Notes: a model not told the origin generated them from the letters alone. A stretch of 64,000 nt of DNA from Hymenobacter monticola (GCF_022811645.1 NZ_CP094534.1:1736001-1800000), one strand, 5' to 3'. Shown: positions 1 through 10,310, counted from the first letter of the stretch. Numbers and translations: made by a program.

Positions 1-1555
1 CCAGGAATACCGTGAACTGCGGAAAGCCCGTGCCCGAGTTGCCCCGGATGATGGTGTTGCGCACGTTGTTAAACGTGGCGCCGTCGCCGGCCGCCGCTGC
101 GGCCACCCACAGCACCGCATTGCCCGAACCCGTAGCGCTGGTGTTCTCAATGGTCAGGTTTTGGCTGGTGGTGCCGTTGTTCGAGCCGTCGATGGTCACG
201 TAGTCGGCCCCGTTCAGCATCAGCACCGCGCCCGTGGCCACACTGCCCGAGATGGACGTGGTTACGCCTGTATTGGGCTTGATGGTGAGCGTGTTGGTGG
301 CCGAAGCCGTGCTCACCGACCCAAAGCGGATGGGGAAGGTTTCGGCCGTGCCGTAGGAGTTGTCCAGCAGCACAAACGTGACCGCGCCCGCCAGCGTGGC
401 CGTGTTGTAGGCGGCTGCCGCAGCGGTTAGGGTGGCGTAGGTGCGCGTGGGTTGGGGCGACGTGCTGGTGCCCACGTAGTAGGTGCCGCTGAGCGTGGCC
501 CCAGCCTGCGTCGTGAACGTGCCCGTGCCGGCGGTGCTGCCCTGGCCCTGGCCCAGCGCCACCACCTGCACGGTGTAGCCGGTGTTGGCCGACAAATTGC
601 TGAAGTTGGCCGTGTAAATCGTGCCCGAGCCGGTGGTCGTCGTCGACGGCACAATGGTGGTGGTGGGCGTGCCGCCCGCCGTCGGCGTGATGGTCACGGC
701 AAATCCGTACTCGTTGGTCGAGTTGTCGGTGAACGTGACCGTGCCACCCGTAGTGGTAATGGCACTGAAGGTGAGGCCCGAAGGCGCCAGCACAGCTCCA
801 CCGGCCGGGGTAAAGGTGTACGTGAGGCCCGCCGTCGGCTTGGTGGTGATGGCAGTCGTTTCGGTAGTAGAGCTGGCCGTGGGGGTCGCCACCAAGTCAT
901 TCAGCGACAAAAAGTTGCCGGAGCCTGTGCCCACGCCGCTGATACCCACCGAGGCACCGCCCGTAGAGCCGGCGTTGTAGGTGCCGGCTTCCGGCCGGTA
1001 CACAAACTCGATGCGCCCGTCGGCCTCGTAGAGCTTGGCCTGAAACGAAACCACGGCCGCCGTGGCCTGGTAGTTCCACTTCTCGTTAATCCATTCCACG
1101 GTCAGCACCCGGCTGCCGGCCGTGCCGGTGGTGGCGTAGGAAATGTCGCTGGTGGTGGTCAGCTGCAAGTCGTCCCAGAGCGGGGCGATGAAGGGCCGCA
1201 CGCCGGTGCCAGTGCTTAGGTTGTTAGTGGCATTGCTGCTCACCGCGCCGCCCAAGCCCAAGAACCCGTTGGTGCTGGCCGAAAACGAGGTGTAAGCCAC
1301 ACCGTTGTAAATAAAGGTGAAGCCAATGGGCAACACAGCCGTCACGCCGTCATCGGTCGACGATGCCGTGGCCACCGTGCCCCCGCTCAACGGCGTGAAC
1401 GTGCCCGAACTGGCCGCAAACGTGTAATTGGCCACGCTCTGCGCCTGGGCGCCCAGCGTGCCCATCAGGGGCAACGCCAAAGCCAACACCGCGCGGGCCC
1501 AGTTGCGCCGGAACCCGGTCCGGCCAGCGCCGGAAGAATGTAAAAGTGTGTGCAT
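1..1555 (-). CDS. Giant secreted adhesin-like protein, partial (N-terminal 518 residues)
   Basis: The reading frame starts at an ATG at 1555 and stays open to the window edge, so the C-terminus is missing. It begins with a signal peptide (basic stretch, hydrophobic core, cleavage probably after AQA near residue 39). A fibronectin-III-like stretch lies around residues 260-345, and from about residue 350 there is a module beginning GTYYVGTSTSP that resembles a beta-helix or pectate-lyase-like fold (TNTLTIKP, YVTIDGSNNG). It is a paralogue of the next gene: start region, NGFLGLG-type N-terminal domain and the YVGTSTSP module match closely in order. Such proteins in Bacteroidota normally end in a type IX secretion sorting domain; that is expected here, not seen. 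Surface adhesin or matrix role is inference. Confidence 0.85.
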   Translation of the reverse strand, partial: MHTLLHSSGAGRTGFRRNWARAVLALALPLMGTLGAQAQSVANYTFAASSGTFTPLSGGTVATASSTDDGVTAVLPIGFTFIYNGVAYTSFSASTNGFLGLGGAVSSNATNNLSTGTGVRPFIAPLWDDLQLTTTSDISYATTGTAGSRVLTVEWINEKWNYQATAAVVSFQAKLYEADGRIEFVYRPEAGTYNAGSTGGASVGISGVGTGSGNFLSLNDLVATPTASSTTETTAITTKPTAGLTYTFTPAGGAVLAPSGLTFSAITTTGGTVTFTDNSTNEYGFAVTITPTAGGTPTTTIVPSTTTTGSGTIYTANFSNLSANTGYTVQVVALGQGQGSTAGTGTFTTQAGATLSGTYYVGTSTSPQPTRTYATLTAAAAAYNTATLAGAVTFVLLDNSYGTAETFPIRFGSVSTASATNTLTIKPNTGVTTSISGSVATGAVLMLNGADYVTIDGSNNGTTSQNLTIENTSATGSGNAVLWVAAAAAGDGATFNNVRNTIIRGNSGTGFPQFTVFL

Positions 1556-1908
1556 AAAAGAAAAAAGTGAGGTGAGAAAAGGGTACTGAAAGCGGTAGAA
1601 GTCAGCGCATGGGCTTGCGGGCCCGTATGGAGCGTAAATTATGAATTATTATGATACCATATAAATTATTTCTGTCTACATCAAAAAGTTAAGGCCTGAT
1701 TTTTTGCCCAAATGGTTCGGTTTGCAGCAAGCAGCGCCCGGCCAGGCACCATAACCCACTCCGTCTGGCTTTTATCGCCGGTGCGTTTTGAATTAATATT
1801 TAAAAATCAGCAGGTTGAATCGGGCGGCACCATTGCGTAGCGCGAAGGGAGCTTTGCCGGCTTGCTCCGGGCCCGCCAACGGCCTGGGTAGATGGAGCGC
1901 CAAAACGC
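1556..1908 (-). promoter_or_regulatory. Leader and upstream region of the partial adhesin gene
   Basis: No gene is seen here. The 3' end of the region holds a pyrimidine-rich leader (read on the minus strand) just before the ATG. At 1631-1649 lies the block gcgtaaattatgaattatt, which is nearly repeated at 10292-10310 upstream of the second adhesin gene. The surrounding 1630-1700 is AT-rich in a GC-rich genome, as expected for a promoter. The exact -7 and -33 boxes are not clear. Confidence 0.45.
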
Positions 1909-1943
1909 AAAAAGCCCCGCCGGCAGTGCCAGCGGGGCTTTTC
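1909..1943 (-). terminator. Rho-independent terminator of the 2745-residue adhesin gene
   Basis: Complementary arms AAAAGCCCCGC and GCGGGGCTTTT flank an 11-nt loop, with a T-run on the minus strand. It begins 20 bp past the stop codon of the large adhesin gene and separates it from the partial adhesin gene downstream. Confidence 0.85.
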
Positions 1944-1962
1944 ACTTTGCAAACCCAGGCGC

Positions 1963-4900
1963 TTATTCGCGCACCAGGCGGCGGGTTTCCACGCCGTCGG
2001 CATTGCTCAGGCGCAGCAGGTATACGCCCGTGGCCACACCCGTCAGGTCGAGGGCGTGGGTGGCGGTACCGGCGGCAGCCGGGAGCAGCTGCTGGCTCAC
2101 CACGCGGCCCAGCGCGTCCAGTACCGTAAGCTGGGTGGCCAGGCGGTAGCCGGTCAGCTCCAGGGTCACCTGGCCGTTAGGCGTGGGGTTGGGATAGAGG
2201 CGCAAGCTGGCCCCGGCAATGCCGTTCTTAGCCGAGGTCACCACCAGCGGGTTAGAGGGCAGCGACACGCAGCCGTTGGCGTTGGTGGTGGTCACGGTGT
2301 AGGAGCCCAGTTGCGCCGGCAGGCCGGTGAGCACCAGGGTCTGGCCGGTGGCACCGGTCACGGCCGTGCCGTTGAGGTAGAATTGGTTGCCCGTGGTCGC
2401 GCTCGAAGTGAGCGTGGTGGTCGAGCCGTTGTAAGCCACCGAGATGGTAGGCGTGGCCGGGCGCGGGTTCACCGTGAAGGTCGTGGTGGCCGTGGCCGCC
2501 GCACAGCCGCCCGAGGCAGCCACCGTGTTGGTCACGGTGTAAGTGCCCGCTGTCGAAGTAGCCAGGTTGATGGCACCGGTCGTGGCGTTAATCGTCAGGC
2601 CCGTGGCCGAGCTGAACGTGCCGGCCGAAGCGCCCGCGCCTAGCGTAGGCGTCACGGCGCTGGTGCTGCCCACGCAGCCGGTCGCAGTGGCGTAGCTGAA
2701 CGTGGCCAGCGGCGCAGCCGTGATGGTTACCTGCGAGGTAGCCGTGGCAGCGGCGCAGCCGTTGGCGGCCGCAATCGTGTTGGTTACCGTGTAGGTGCCC
2801 GGCGTCGAGCTGGCGAGCGTGATGGCGCCGGTCGTGGCGTTAATCGTCAGGCCGGTAGTCGAGCTGAACGTGCCGGCCGTGGCACCCGTGCCAAGGACAA
2901 CGGCCGGGGCCGTGGTACCGCTCACGCAGAAGGTGGTCGAGGTGCCGTAGCTGAAGCTAGCCACCGGAGCGGCCGTGATGGTCACCTGAGTCGTGGCCGT
3001 AGCCGCCGCACAGCCCCCATTGGCCGCGATGGTGTTGGTCACGGTGTAGGTGCCGGGCGTCGAAGCGCTCAGGTTGATGGCGCCCGTGGTGGCGTTCAGG
3101 CTCAGGCCCGTGGCCGAGCTAAACACGCCGCCGCTGGCACCTGCGCCGAAGCTGGGGGCCGGGTTGGTGGTGCCGCTCACGCAGTAGGTCGACGTGGTGC
3201 CGTAGCTGAACGTGGCCAGCGGCGCCGAGGTAATGGTCACCGACTGGGTGCTGCTGCTGCCACAGGCCCCGGCCACCGTGTAAGACACGGTGTAGGTGCC
3301 GGGCGTGGAGGCGCTCAGGCTGATGGCGCCGGTCGTGGCGTTCAGGCTCAGGCCCGTGGCCGAGCTGAACGTGCCGCCGGCCGTGCCCGTCACCGTCGCT
3401 ACGGGGTTGGTACCCGTCACGCAGAACGTCGTGCCCGAATAAGAGAACGCAGCCGACGTGGCCGGCGTGATGGTGACCGTGGCGGTGGCCGTAGCAGCGG
3501 CGCAAGCACCCGAAGCCGCGATGGTGTTCGTCACGGTGTAGGTGCCGGCCGTCGAGTTGGCCAGGCTGATAACACCGCTAACCGGGTCAATGCTCAGGCC
3601 CGCCGTGGAAGTGAACGTGCCAGCGGTAGCGCCCGTGGCCAGCGTGGGCGAAACGGTGCCGGTGCTGCCAGCGCAATAGGCCGTGGCCGTGGGGTAGCTG
3701 AAGCTGGCCACCGGAGCGGGGCTGATGCTCAGAACCAGCGAAGCCGTAGCGGCTGCGCAGGGGCCCGAAGCCGCCGACGTCAGCGTGATGGTCACCGAGC
3801 CGGCAGCCACGTCAGCGGCCGAAGGCGTGTAGGTGGCCCCTAGCGTAGTCGCGTTGGGCGAGAACGTGCCCGTGCCGCTGGTGGTGTAGGTGCCGGTGGT
3901 AACCGAACCGCCCACGGTGCCGCCCAGCGTGTAGGCCGAGGTGCCGCAGGTGTTGGCCGTGGCGGCCGGGAAGCTGGCCGTGGCCGGCTGCGTCACGTTC
4001 ACCTGAATGGCCGTACGAGCGGTGCTGCCCACGCATTCGCTGCCCAGCGTCCAGTCGTAGAAGTAGTAGTAGTAGTTCGGCCCCGAAGTGAAGGTGTTGC
4101 CGGTGATGCTCACCGCGCCGCTGGGCGAAGTGTACGGATACACGGCGCCGCCCGTGTTGCGGTAGAGGCTGGCCGTCGAAGTGGAGGCGTTGGCCAGTTG
4201 GAGGCCGGTACCCACCGGTAGCGGGAAGTTCAGCGGCACAAACGTCTTCACGTTGAGGTTGGCCGCCGTGAAGGTGGCCGCGTACGTTTGCAGCACCGTG
4301 CCGGTGCTGGTGAGCAGCTGGATGTTGGTGACGCCCGCTGCCGTCGGGTACACGTACACGCCGGTCAGGGTTGTGGGTGCCGTCACGTTGAACACCAACG
4401 CGTAGTTGTTGTTGGTGCCGCTGCCGGTGTTAAGGGTATTGTCGGCCGGACCAACCCGTTCCGTGCCGCCCGTGAAGGCCTCGGCGTAGTAGGTGGCATC
4501 GGCCGTGAGGGCCGGCGTGGTGTAGCTGCCCGCCGTGGTGCTGGCCAGGGGCGTGCCGCCGGTAGCGGTGCTGAAGAAGCGCACCGAAGCCCCGGCTGCA
4601 GCCGTGGCCGTGAGCGTGGCCGTGCTGCCCGCGCAAATGCTAACCGGCGTGTTGGTCGAAGCCAACGTCGGGTTGCTCACCGTGATGGTGCTCACGTTGG
4701 AAGTGGCCGTGCCGGTATTGCAGCGCACCTGGGCGCGGAAATACGTGGTGCTGGTGAGCACCGGCGTGGTGTACGCGGCGCTGGTAGCGCCGGCAATGTC
4801 CGTGAACGTCACGTTGTCCAGGCTGCTCTGGTACTGGATGGTGCCGTTGGCGGCCCCCGTCAGGGCAAGCGTAGCCGTGCCACTCACGCAGATGTTCGGG

Positions 4901-7900
4901 GAGGACGCCGTCAGCGTGCCAGCCACCGGAGCCGACACCGTGCGGGTGGGCGCCGGCGTCAGCACGTCGTTCGAGGTGTTGCCATCGCCGGCCACCGTGG
5001 CCGTAATGGCGAACGAGTAGGTGCCTACGGTGCTCATGTTGAGCGTGCCGGGCAGCGTCACGGTCTGGGTAGCGCCGGCAGCCAGTGTGCCGGTGTTAAC
5101 TGTGCCCGTCACCGTGGTGGTGCCGCCGCCGGGCAGCGTCACCACCACGGTGATGGTGGCCGGGCTGGTAGCGAAGTTCAGCGAGGCCGTGCCCGCGTTG
5201 CGAATGGTCACGCTCACCGGCTCGGCCGTGCCGTAGCAGGTGCTGGTCGTGGCCGGAGCCACCAGCGCCACCGGGGCCAGGTCGTTGGTGAGGGGCGTGA
5301 ATTCATAGGCGCCGATGTCGGGCGTGGTGCCGCGGGTGGCGCCGGTGTAGTCCACCGTGACGCCCGCGATGGGCGTGCCGGTGTTGTTGAGGGCCACGTT
5401 GGCGGGCGTCAGGTCGTAGGGAACCGCAGTGGTTTGCACAAACTGCGGGTCGAGGCTCAACGAGTTGGCTTCCTGGCCGGTGGCCGTGCGCCAGTCGGCC
5501 AGCGTGGTGGCATCGGCGCTGTTGATGCGGCCGATGCGCGCCACGCCCGTGGCGCCCACCGTCACGTACAGGTCGTTGTAGTTAAGAGTGCTGCCCGTGT
5601 AGTTGGCCAGCGTGGTATAGTGCGCGTAGAGGGGCGTGGCCGCCAGGCCCGTGCCGCCGATGATGCTGAAAATGTTGTTGCGCACATCGATGTTGGTCGC
5701 GGCCGTGCTGCTGATGCCGTTGCCGTTGCTGAAGGCCGCCGAGCCGGCCGAACCGTTGCTCAGCTGGCCGGTCAGGTACACCGTGTTGAAGTAGTACCGG
5801 TCGCCGTAGCCGCCGTTGTTGTTGATGCCGCTGGTGTTCCACGAGGCGCTGGTGGCCGTCGAGTTCAGGGCATACACCAGGTTGTTGTCGAAGCGGTTGG
5901 CCGAGGCGTTGGCCGCCGTGTTGAAGGTGCTGGTCGAGGTCTGCGTCGAAATGCCGTAGAGCTTGGCCGTGCTCGTGCCCGTGTAGCTCAGGTTGTGCAC
6001 CGAGTTGCGGGTCACACTAGCCGTTTGCACGTCCTGCAGCAGGATGCCGGTCATGTTCGAGGAGAACGTGGCCGTGGGGTTCACGATATTCTGCACCTCG
6101 TTGCGGCTCACCACCGGGCTCAGGGCGCTGGCCACCACAATGCCGTACTGGTTGATGTTGGTGGCGGCAGCGGCCGTGGCCGCCCCAATCACGTTGCCCG
6201 TGATGACGAGATTGTCCAAGCCGCCTACCGAGGTGTTGGCCGAGCCAAAGGCCTGAATGCCGGTCGTCACGCCCTGAATGCTGTTGTTCTGCAGCGTCGC
6301 GTTGTCGTTGTCGGCGCCGCCCAGCACGATGCCGGTAGTGGCATTGGCCGTGGCGCCGCCGCCCACCACGTTCACGTTGCGAACCGTGGCAAACAGGTTG
6401 GCCTGTGCCTGGCCGGTTTGCGAAAGCAGGCCCAGCCCGTAGGTGTTGGCCGTGAGCGTCGTGTTGGTCAGCGTCAGGTCGCGCGTGGTGCCGTTGGCCG
6501 TGTTCGAGCCGTCAATGGTCACGTAGCGGGTGCTGGCCAGGGCCAGCACGCTGCCCGCGGCCGTCACCACCGGGGTAGCCCCCGCGTTGGGCTTGATGAG
6601 CAGCGTGTTGGTGGCGCTGGCGTCGGGGTTGTTGAAGAAAATGACGGGGAAAGTTTCACCCGTCGTTGCCGAGTACGCGTTGTCGAGCAGCAGGAAGGTT
6701 ACGGCGCCGCTCATGCCGCTGCTGCTATACGCATTGGCCGCCGCCGTGAGGGTGGCGAAGGTGCGGGCGGGGTTGGGCGAGGTGCTCGTGCCCACGTAAT
6801 ACACGCCACTCAGCGCGCTCAGGATGGTGAATTGGTTCACCGTGGCGGGGTTGGTGGTGAAGCTGCCGCCCAGCGGGCTGGTAGAAACGTTGCCGGGCAC
6901 GTCCTGCGCGGCCACGTAGTACTGAATCACGTCGCCGGCGGCCACCCCGCCCAGGGCGGCGTAGTCGAAGGTGAACGTGTAGGTGCTGCCGCTCACGCTC
7001 GTGGCCAGGGCCGACGTGAACGCGCCGGTGGTGCCTTTGCGGTAGAGCAGGCGCGGCGGCGTGGTGGTCGAAACGCCGCTGAAATCGGTGATGGTCACGG
7101 CCAGGGTCCGGTTGGCGGTGCTGGCGGTGCTGGTGAGGGCCGCAAACGTGATGGTCGGGCCGGTCAGGTCAAGCGGGGTGAAGGTGCCTTCGTCGGCGCC
7201 GATATCGGGCGTGCTGGCGTTGCGCGCGTCGCCGTCAAAATCGACGGTGATGCCGCTCACGGCCTGCCCGCTGCTTTCCACCTGGGTGGGCGTGGTTGGG
7301 TTGATGTGCAGGAAGGTAGCGGCCGTGCCCGTCGTGCTCAGGAAGGGCACATCTTCGGTCACTGAGTTGCTTTCGCGGGGAGCAACCAGGGCCTTGTAAG
7401 CCACCAGGGTCTGGGTGGCGTTGGTGGCCGTGGTGGTGCCTTCCACGTACAGCAGGTTCGTGGCCGAAGGCGTGCCGGCGTAGTAGAGGTTGTTGTTGGT
7501 GGCGGCAGCCAGGTTGGCCGGAGCCGTGCCCGCCGTGCCGCTCACGCGGCGCAGGGCCGCGGTGTAGCCGCCCGTGCCCACGGCCGTGCTTTTGTTCACC
7601 ACAATGTTGTTGCGCAGGTCCAGCACGGCACTGGTCGAGTTCAGGTAAATGCCCGAGGTGCCAAACGTGGCGCCCGTGCTTGTGGCAGCCAGGTTGATGG
7701 TGTTGTAATAGGCGTTGACGGTGGTACCGCCGCTCACCAGCAGGCCGGTGACGCCCACCAGGCTGGTCGACGTGGCCGCGCGCAGGTCGCCAATCAGGTT
7801 GTTGGCGACGGTGGTGGTCGTGCCGCCCGTCAGCCAGATGCCCGTGCTGAGGGTGGCCACGGTGCCCGCCGCAGCGCTGCCGCCGGCCAGGTTGTAGATT

Positions 7901-10200
7901 TTGTTGCGGCTGATGGTGGGCGAGCCCGTCGACGACAGAATGCCGGCCACGTTCACGGCCACCGCTGCAGCGCCCGCGCCGCTGATGTTGCTGATGGTGT
8001 TGCCGGAAATGTTGATGGCGCCCGACGAAGCCGACGAGAAGCCGAAGGCGTAGCCGCCGGTAGTGCTGCTGGTCACCGTAATGGGAGCCGTGGCCCCGCC
8101 GATGGTGTTGCCCGCGGTGGTGCCAATGTTCACGTCGCCGGTGCTCACGTAAATGCCCGACACGATGCCGTAGGTGGTGCTGGCGCCGCTGCTGCTCGCC
8201 CAGGTGATGTTGCCCACGCTATTACCCTGCACGTTAGTAGCGGTGCCGGTGGTGGTAACCAGGTAGATGCCCGCGTAGCGGTAAGCCGACGTGCCGGTAG
8301 TGGTGAGCGGCGTGCCGCCCAGGCTCGGAGCCGAGCCGCCCACGAAATTGCCCGACACCGTGTGGCCGTTGTTGGCATTGATGAAAATGCCGTACATCGT
8401 GCCGCTCACGCTGGCGCGGCTGGCCGTTTGGTAGAAGCTGTTGCCGCTGATAACCCAGCCTGCGCCGGTTTGGTTGAGGTAGACGCCGTAGGTGCTGCCC
8501 GTGCCGTAGTTGTTGAACAGGTTGTTGTTCAGAATGCTGTTGCGGGCATTCAGCGCGTTGCCGCCGTAAATCAGCGTCACCGGCGTGGTGGCGCCGTCGC
8601 CGATGTTGCAGTACTGCACCGTGTTGTCGCTGTTGCCGGTGGTGGTCACCGTACCGGTGAAGTTCACGTCGGGCGAGCCCGAGTCGCTGGTGCCCACGCC
8701 CTTGATTTGCACGTGCTGCACCGTGTTGAAGGTGGCGTCGCTGGTGAACTGCAGCGGAATGCCGCTGGTGCTCGTGCTGCTGATGGTCAGGTCGGTGGCC
8801 GCGGCCGGGCCGCTCACCGTGGCGCCCGAGCCGCCGGGGCGGCCGTCGATAATCAGGTACTTGCCCCCTGCGATGCTCATCACCGCTGTAGCGCCCGTGC
8901 CCGTAATGCTCAGGCCATTAGCGCCGGCTGCTGGCCGCACCGTCACGGTGTTGGTGGCCGTGGCGCCGGCGTAGTTGTACACCAGCGGGAAGGTTTCGGC
9001 CGTGCTCAGGTAGCCGCTCTGCAGCTCCAGCACCACCGGGCCGCATAGGCCATTGTTGAAGATGGCCGAGAAAGCGGCCGTCAGCGTAGCGTAGTCGGCG
9101 CCCGCGCCGGGTCCCACGGCCTTGGTGCCGCAGATGGGAACGGCCACCAGCGTGGTGGCCGTGGCCGTGGCCGTAAAGGACTGGTAGCCCTCGCCGTTGG
9201 CGGCCACCTTGTAGTAGTAGGTGGTGTTGGCGGTCAGGCCGGCTTGCGCCAGCGTCACGGTGCTGCCGGTGCCGGAAGAAGAAGACGTGGCCACCGTGCC
9301 CACCGAAGTGAAGGTGACGTTGTCGGTGGAGCGCAGCACCGAAAAGCTGTACTCGTTCGTGGAGTTGTCGGTGATGCTCACCGTCAGGCTGGTTTGCGTC
9401 ACAGCCGTCAGGGCCACCGTGGGAACGGCCGGCACCACGGTGGGCGTGAACGTAAACACCGTGCGCGAGCCGTCGGCCGTCGAGTTCAATACCGCGATGG
9501 CGGTGTTGTCGGCCAGCGAAGTGGTCGTGGCCGTAGTCACCGTGGCGTCGTAGGTCGGCGTCGTGTTGAAGGTTTTCACCACGCCAATCTGGCCGGCGCT
9601 GGTGCCCGACGAAATGAAGATGGCGCGCGTAACGCCGGTGCCGTTGTTGTAGGCCGCGCCGTAGCGGTACTCAATCTTGCCGGTGTTTTCTTCGAGCACC
9701 ACCTGCACCTGCGTGGGCGTGCCCGCGGCCGGGTCGCCCGCGTAGGGAATGCGCAAGCCCGTCCATTCCACCACCAGGGTGCGGTTGGTGCCCGGCACTA
9801 CCTTGTAGGCCACGCGGCCCGTGGACTGCGTGGCATTGTCGCCCCCGAATGCGCCCAGAATGGCCGCGCCCGAAGCCGGCGATGCGTTGGTGCCCGAAAT
9901 GACGGTGGCCCCCAGCCGCAGCTGCCCGTTGGAGTTCACGCTGAACTGGGTGTAGGGTGTGCCCATGAACACAAACGTGAAGCCAATGGGCTGCACGGTC
10001 GAAGCATCGTCGTCGCGGTAGGCGCCGGTGGCCAATGCGTTGGTCGTGCCCGTCGACATGTCCACCAGCGAGCCCGTGCTGCTCGTGGTGAAGGCATAGT
10101 TGGCCGTGCTTTGCGCCCAGGCCGCCGAAGTACTCAGCAGCGCCAGAAGCATCACGACCAGCCACCGGCTCAGCCGGTTAGCAAGTAAGGGTATGTGCAT
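1963..10200 (-). CDS. Giant T9SS-secreted repeat protein, 2745 residues
   Basis: Signal peptide at residues 1-29 (ending SAAWAQ). In order: an N-terminal domain shared with the neighbouring partial gene; a fibronectin-III-like domain (about 255-350); two beta-helix-like regions starting near 355 and 1132, the second opening with GVYYVGTSTSP; a CARDB-like domain near 1638-1760; two Ig-like modules with Cys pairs (about 1763-1920); a cysteine-containing linker; five tandem repeats of about 84 residues (2158-2580), each with FSY, a Cys near the start, GTYTVTNT and a second Cys near the end; and a C-terminal type A sorting domain (about 2663-2745; LRLYPNP, GVYLLRL). The last domain directs export by the type IX secretion system and cell-surface attachment in Bacteroidota. 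Adhesion is inferred from architecture. The gene is followed by a terminator. Confidence 0.92.
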   Translation of the reverse strand: MHIPLLANRLSRWLVVMLLALLSTSAAWAQSTANYAFTTSSTGSLVDMSTGTTNALATGAYRDDDASTVQPIGFTFVFMGTPYTQFSVNSNGQLRLGATVISGTNASPASGAAILGAFGGDNATQSTGRVAYKVVPGTNRTLVVEWTGLRIPYAGDPAAGTPTQVQVVLEENTGKIEYRYGAAYNNGTGVTRAIFISSGTSAGQIGVVKTFNTTPTYDATVTTATTTSLADNTAIAVLNSTADGSRTVFTFTPTVVPAVPTVALTAVTQTSLTVSITDNSTNEYSFSVLRSTDNVTFTSVGTVATSSSSGTGSTVTLAQAGLTANTTYYYKVAANGEGYQSFTATATATTLVAVPICGTKAVGPGAGADYATLTAAFSAIFNNGLCGPVVLELQSGYLSTAETFPLVYNYAGATATNTVTVRPAAGANGLSITGTGATAVMSIAGGKYLIIDGRPGGSGATVSGPAAATDLTISSTSTSGIPLQFTSDATFNTVQHVQIKGVGTSDSGSPDVNFTGTVTTTGNSDNTVQYCNIGDGATTPVTLIYGGNALNARNSILNNNLFNNYGTGSTYGVYLNQTGAGWVISGNSFYQTASRASVSGTMYGIFINANNGHTVSGNFVGGSAPSLGGTPLTTTGTSAYRYAGIYLVTTTGTATNVQGNSVGNITWASSSGASTTYGIVSGIYVSTGDVNIGTTAGNTIGGATAPITVTSSTTGGYAFGFSSASSGAINISGNTISNISGAGAAAVAVNVAGILSSTGSPTISRNKIYNLAGGSAAAGTVATLSTGIWLTGGTTTTVANNLIGDLRAATSTSLVGVTGLLVSGGTTVNAYYNTINLAATSTGATFGTSGIYLNSTSAVLDLRNNIVVNKSTAVGTGGYTAALRRVSGTAGTAPANLAAATNNNLYYAGTPSATNLLYVEGTTTATNATQTLVAYKALVAPRESNSVTEDVPFLSTTGTAATFLHINPTTPTQVESSGQAVSGITVDFDGDARNASTPDIGADEGTFTPLDLTGPTITFAALTSTASTANRTLAVTITDFSGVSTTTPPRLLYRKGTTGAFTSALATSVSGSTYTFTFDYAALGGVAAGDVIQYYVAAQDVPGNVSTSPLGGSFTTNPATVNQFTILSALSGVYYVGTSTSPNPARTFATLTAAANAYSSSGMSGAVTFLLLDNAYSATTGETFPVIFFNNPDASATNTLLIKPNAGATPVVTAAGSVLALASTRYVTIDGSNTANGTTRDLTLTNTTLTANTYGLGLLSQTGQAQANLFATVRNVNVVGGGATANATTGIVLGGADNDNATLQNNSIQGVTTGIQAFGSANTSVGGLDNLVITGNVIGAATAAAATNINQYGIVVASALSPVVSRNEVQNIVNPTATFSSNMTGILLQDVQTASVTRNSVHNLSYTGTSTAKLYGISTQTSTSTFNTAANASANRFDNNLVYALNSTATSASWNTSGINNNGGYGDRYYFNTVYLTGQLSNGSAGSAAFSNGNGISSTAATNIDVRNNIFSIIGGTGLAATPLYAHYTTLANYTGSTLNYNDLYVTVGATGVARIGRINSADATTLADWRTATGQEANSLSLDPQFVQTTAVPYDLTPANVALNNTGTPIAGVTVDYTGATRGTTPDIGAYEFTPLTNDLAPVALVAPATTSTCYGTAEPVSVTIRNAGTASLNFATSPATITVVVTLPGGGTTTVTGTVNTGTLAAGATQTVTLPGTLNMSTVGTYSFAITATVAGDGNTSNDVLTPAPTRTVSAPVAGTLTASSPNICVSGTATLALTGAANGTIQYQSSLDNVTFTDIAGATSAAYTTPVLTSTTYFRAQVRCNTGTATSNVSTITVSNPTLASTNTPVSICAGSTATLTATAAAGASVRFFSTATGGTPLASTTAGSYTTPALTADATYYAEAFTGGTERVGPADNTLNTGSGTNNNYALVFNVTAPTTLTGVYVYPTAAGVTNIQLLTSTGTVLQTYAATFTAANLNVKTFVPLNFPLPVGTGLQLANASTSTASLYRNTGGAVYPYTSPSGAVSITGNTFTSGPNYYYYFYDWTLGSECVGSTARTAIQVNVTQPATASFPAATANTCGTSAYTLGGTVGGSVTTGTYTTSGTGTFSPNATTLGATYTPSAADVAAGSVTITLTSAASGPCAAATASLVLSISPAPVASFSYPTATAYCAGSTGTVSPTLATGATAGTFTSTAGLSIDPVSGVISLANSTAGTYTVTNTIAASGACAAATATATVTITPATSAAFSYSGTTFCVTGTNPVATVTGTAGGTFSSATGLSLNATTGAISLSASTPGTYTVSYTVAGACGSSSTQSVTITSAPLATFSYGTTSTYCVSGTTNPAPSFGAGASGGVFSSATGLSLNATTGAINLSASTPGTYTVTNTIAANGGCAAATATTQVTITAAPVASFSYGTSTTFCVSGTTAPAVVLGTGATAGTFSSTTGLTINATTGAITLASSTPGTYTVTNTIAAANGCAAATATSQVTITAAPLATFSYATATGCVGSTSAVTPTLGAGASAGTFSSATGLTINATTGAINLATSTAGTYTVTNTVAASGGCAAATATTTFTVNPRPATPTISVAYNGSTTTLTSSATTGNQFYLNGTAVTGATGQTLVLTGLPAQLGSYTVTTTNANGCVSLPSNPLVVTSAKNGIAGASLRLYPNPTPNGQVTLELTGYRLATQLTVLDALGRVVSQQLLPAAAGTATHALDLTGVATGVYLLRLSNADGVETRRLVRE
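2465..3725 (-). repeat. Five tandem repeats of about 252 bp inside the adhesin gene
   Basis: The stretch encodes five consecutive copies of an 84-residue module. Copies differ by substitutions and small indels (the second is shorter), but phrases such as GLSLNATTGAI, STPGTYTV and CAAATAT recur at a constant spacing. Each copy keeps two cysteines, suggesting one disulphide per module. The high DNA identity makes copy-number change by recombination plausible. Confidence 0.85.
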
Positions 10201-10291
10201 AAAAGTTGGAAAAGGGTGAGAGTGAGTGTGAATTGGAAAAAAAGTGAGCTTAAAAAATGGGTGATTGCGAATTTACAAAAGCCGATAGCGG

Positions 10292-10310
10292 CGTAAATTA
10301 GTCATTATTT
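10292..10310 (-). promoter_or_regulatory. Conserved upstream block of the adhesin gene
   Basis: The sequence gcgtaaattagtcattatt lies about 92-110 bp before the ATG at 10200 and is almost the same as 1631-1649 before the other adhesin gene. It is either a shared regulatory or promoter element, or a relic of the duplication that produced the two genes. Confidence 0.4.

Noticed and set aside
2465-3725. CRISPR array
   Set aside because: The repeats are 252 bp, continuous, without spacers, and in frame within a protein gene.
4288-7365. 1025-residue open frame on the plus strand
   Set aside because: It lies wholly antisense to the giant adhesin and is rich in Arg, Gly, Ala and His with no domain; in GC-rich repetitive genes the opposite strand often lacks stops.
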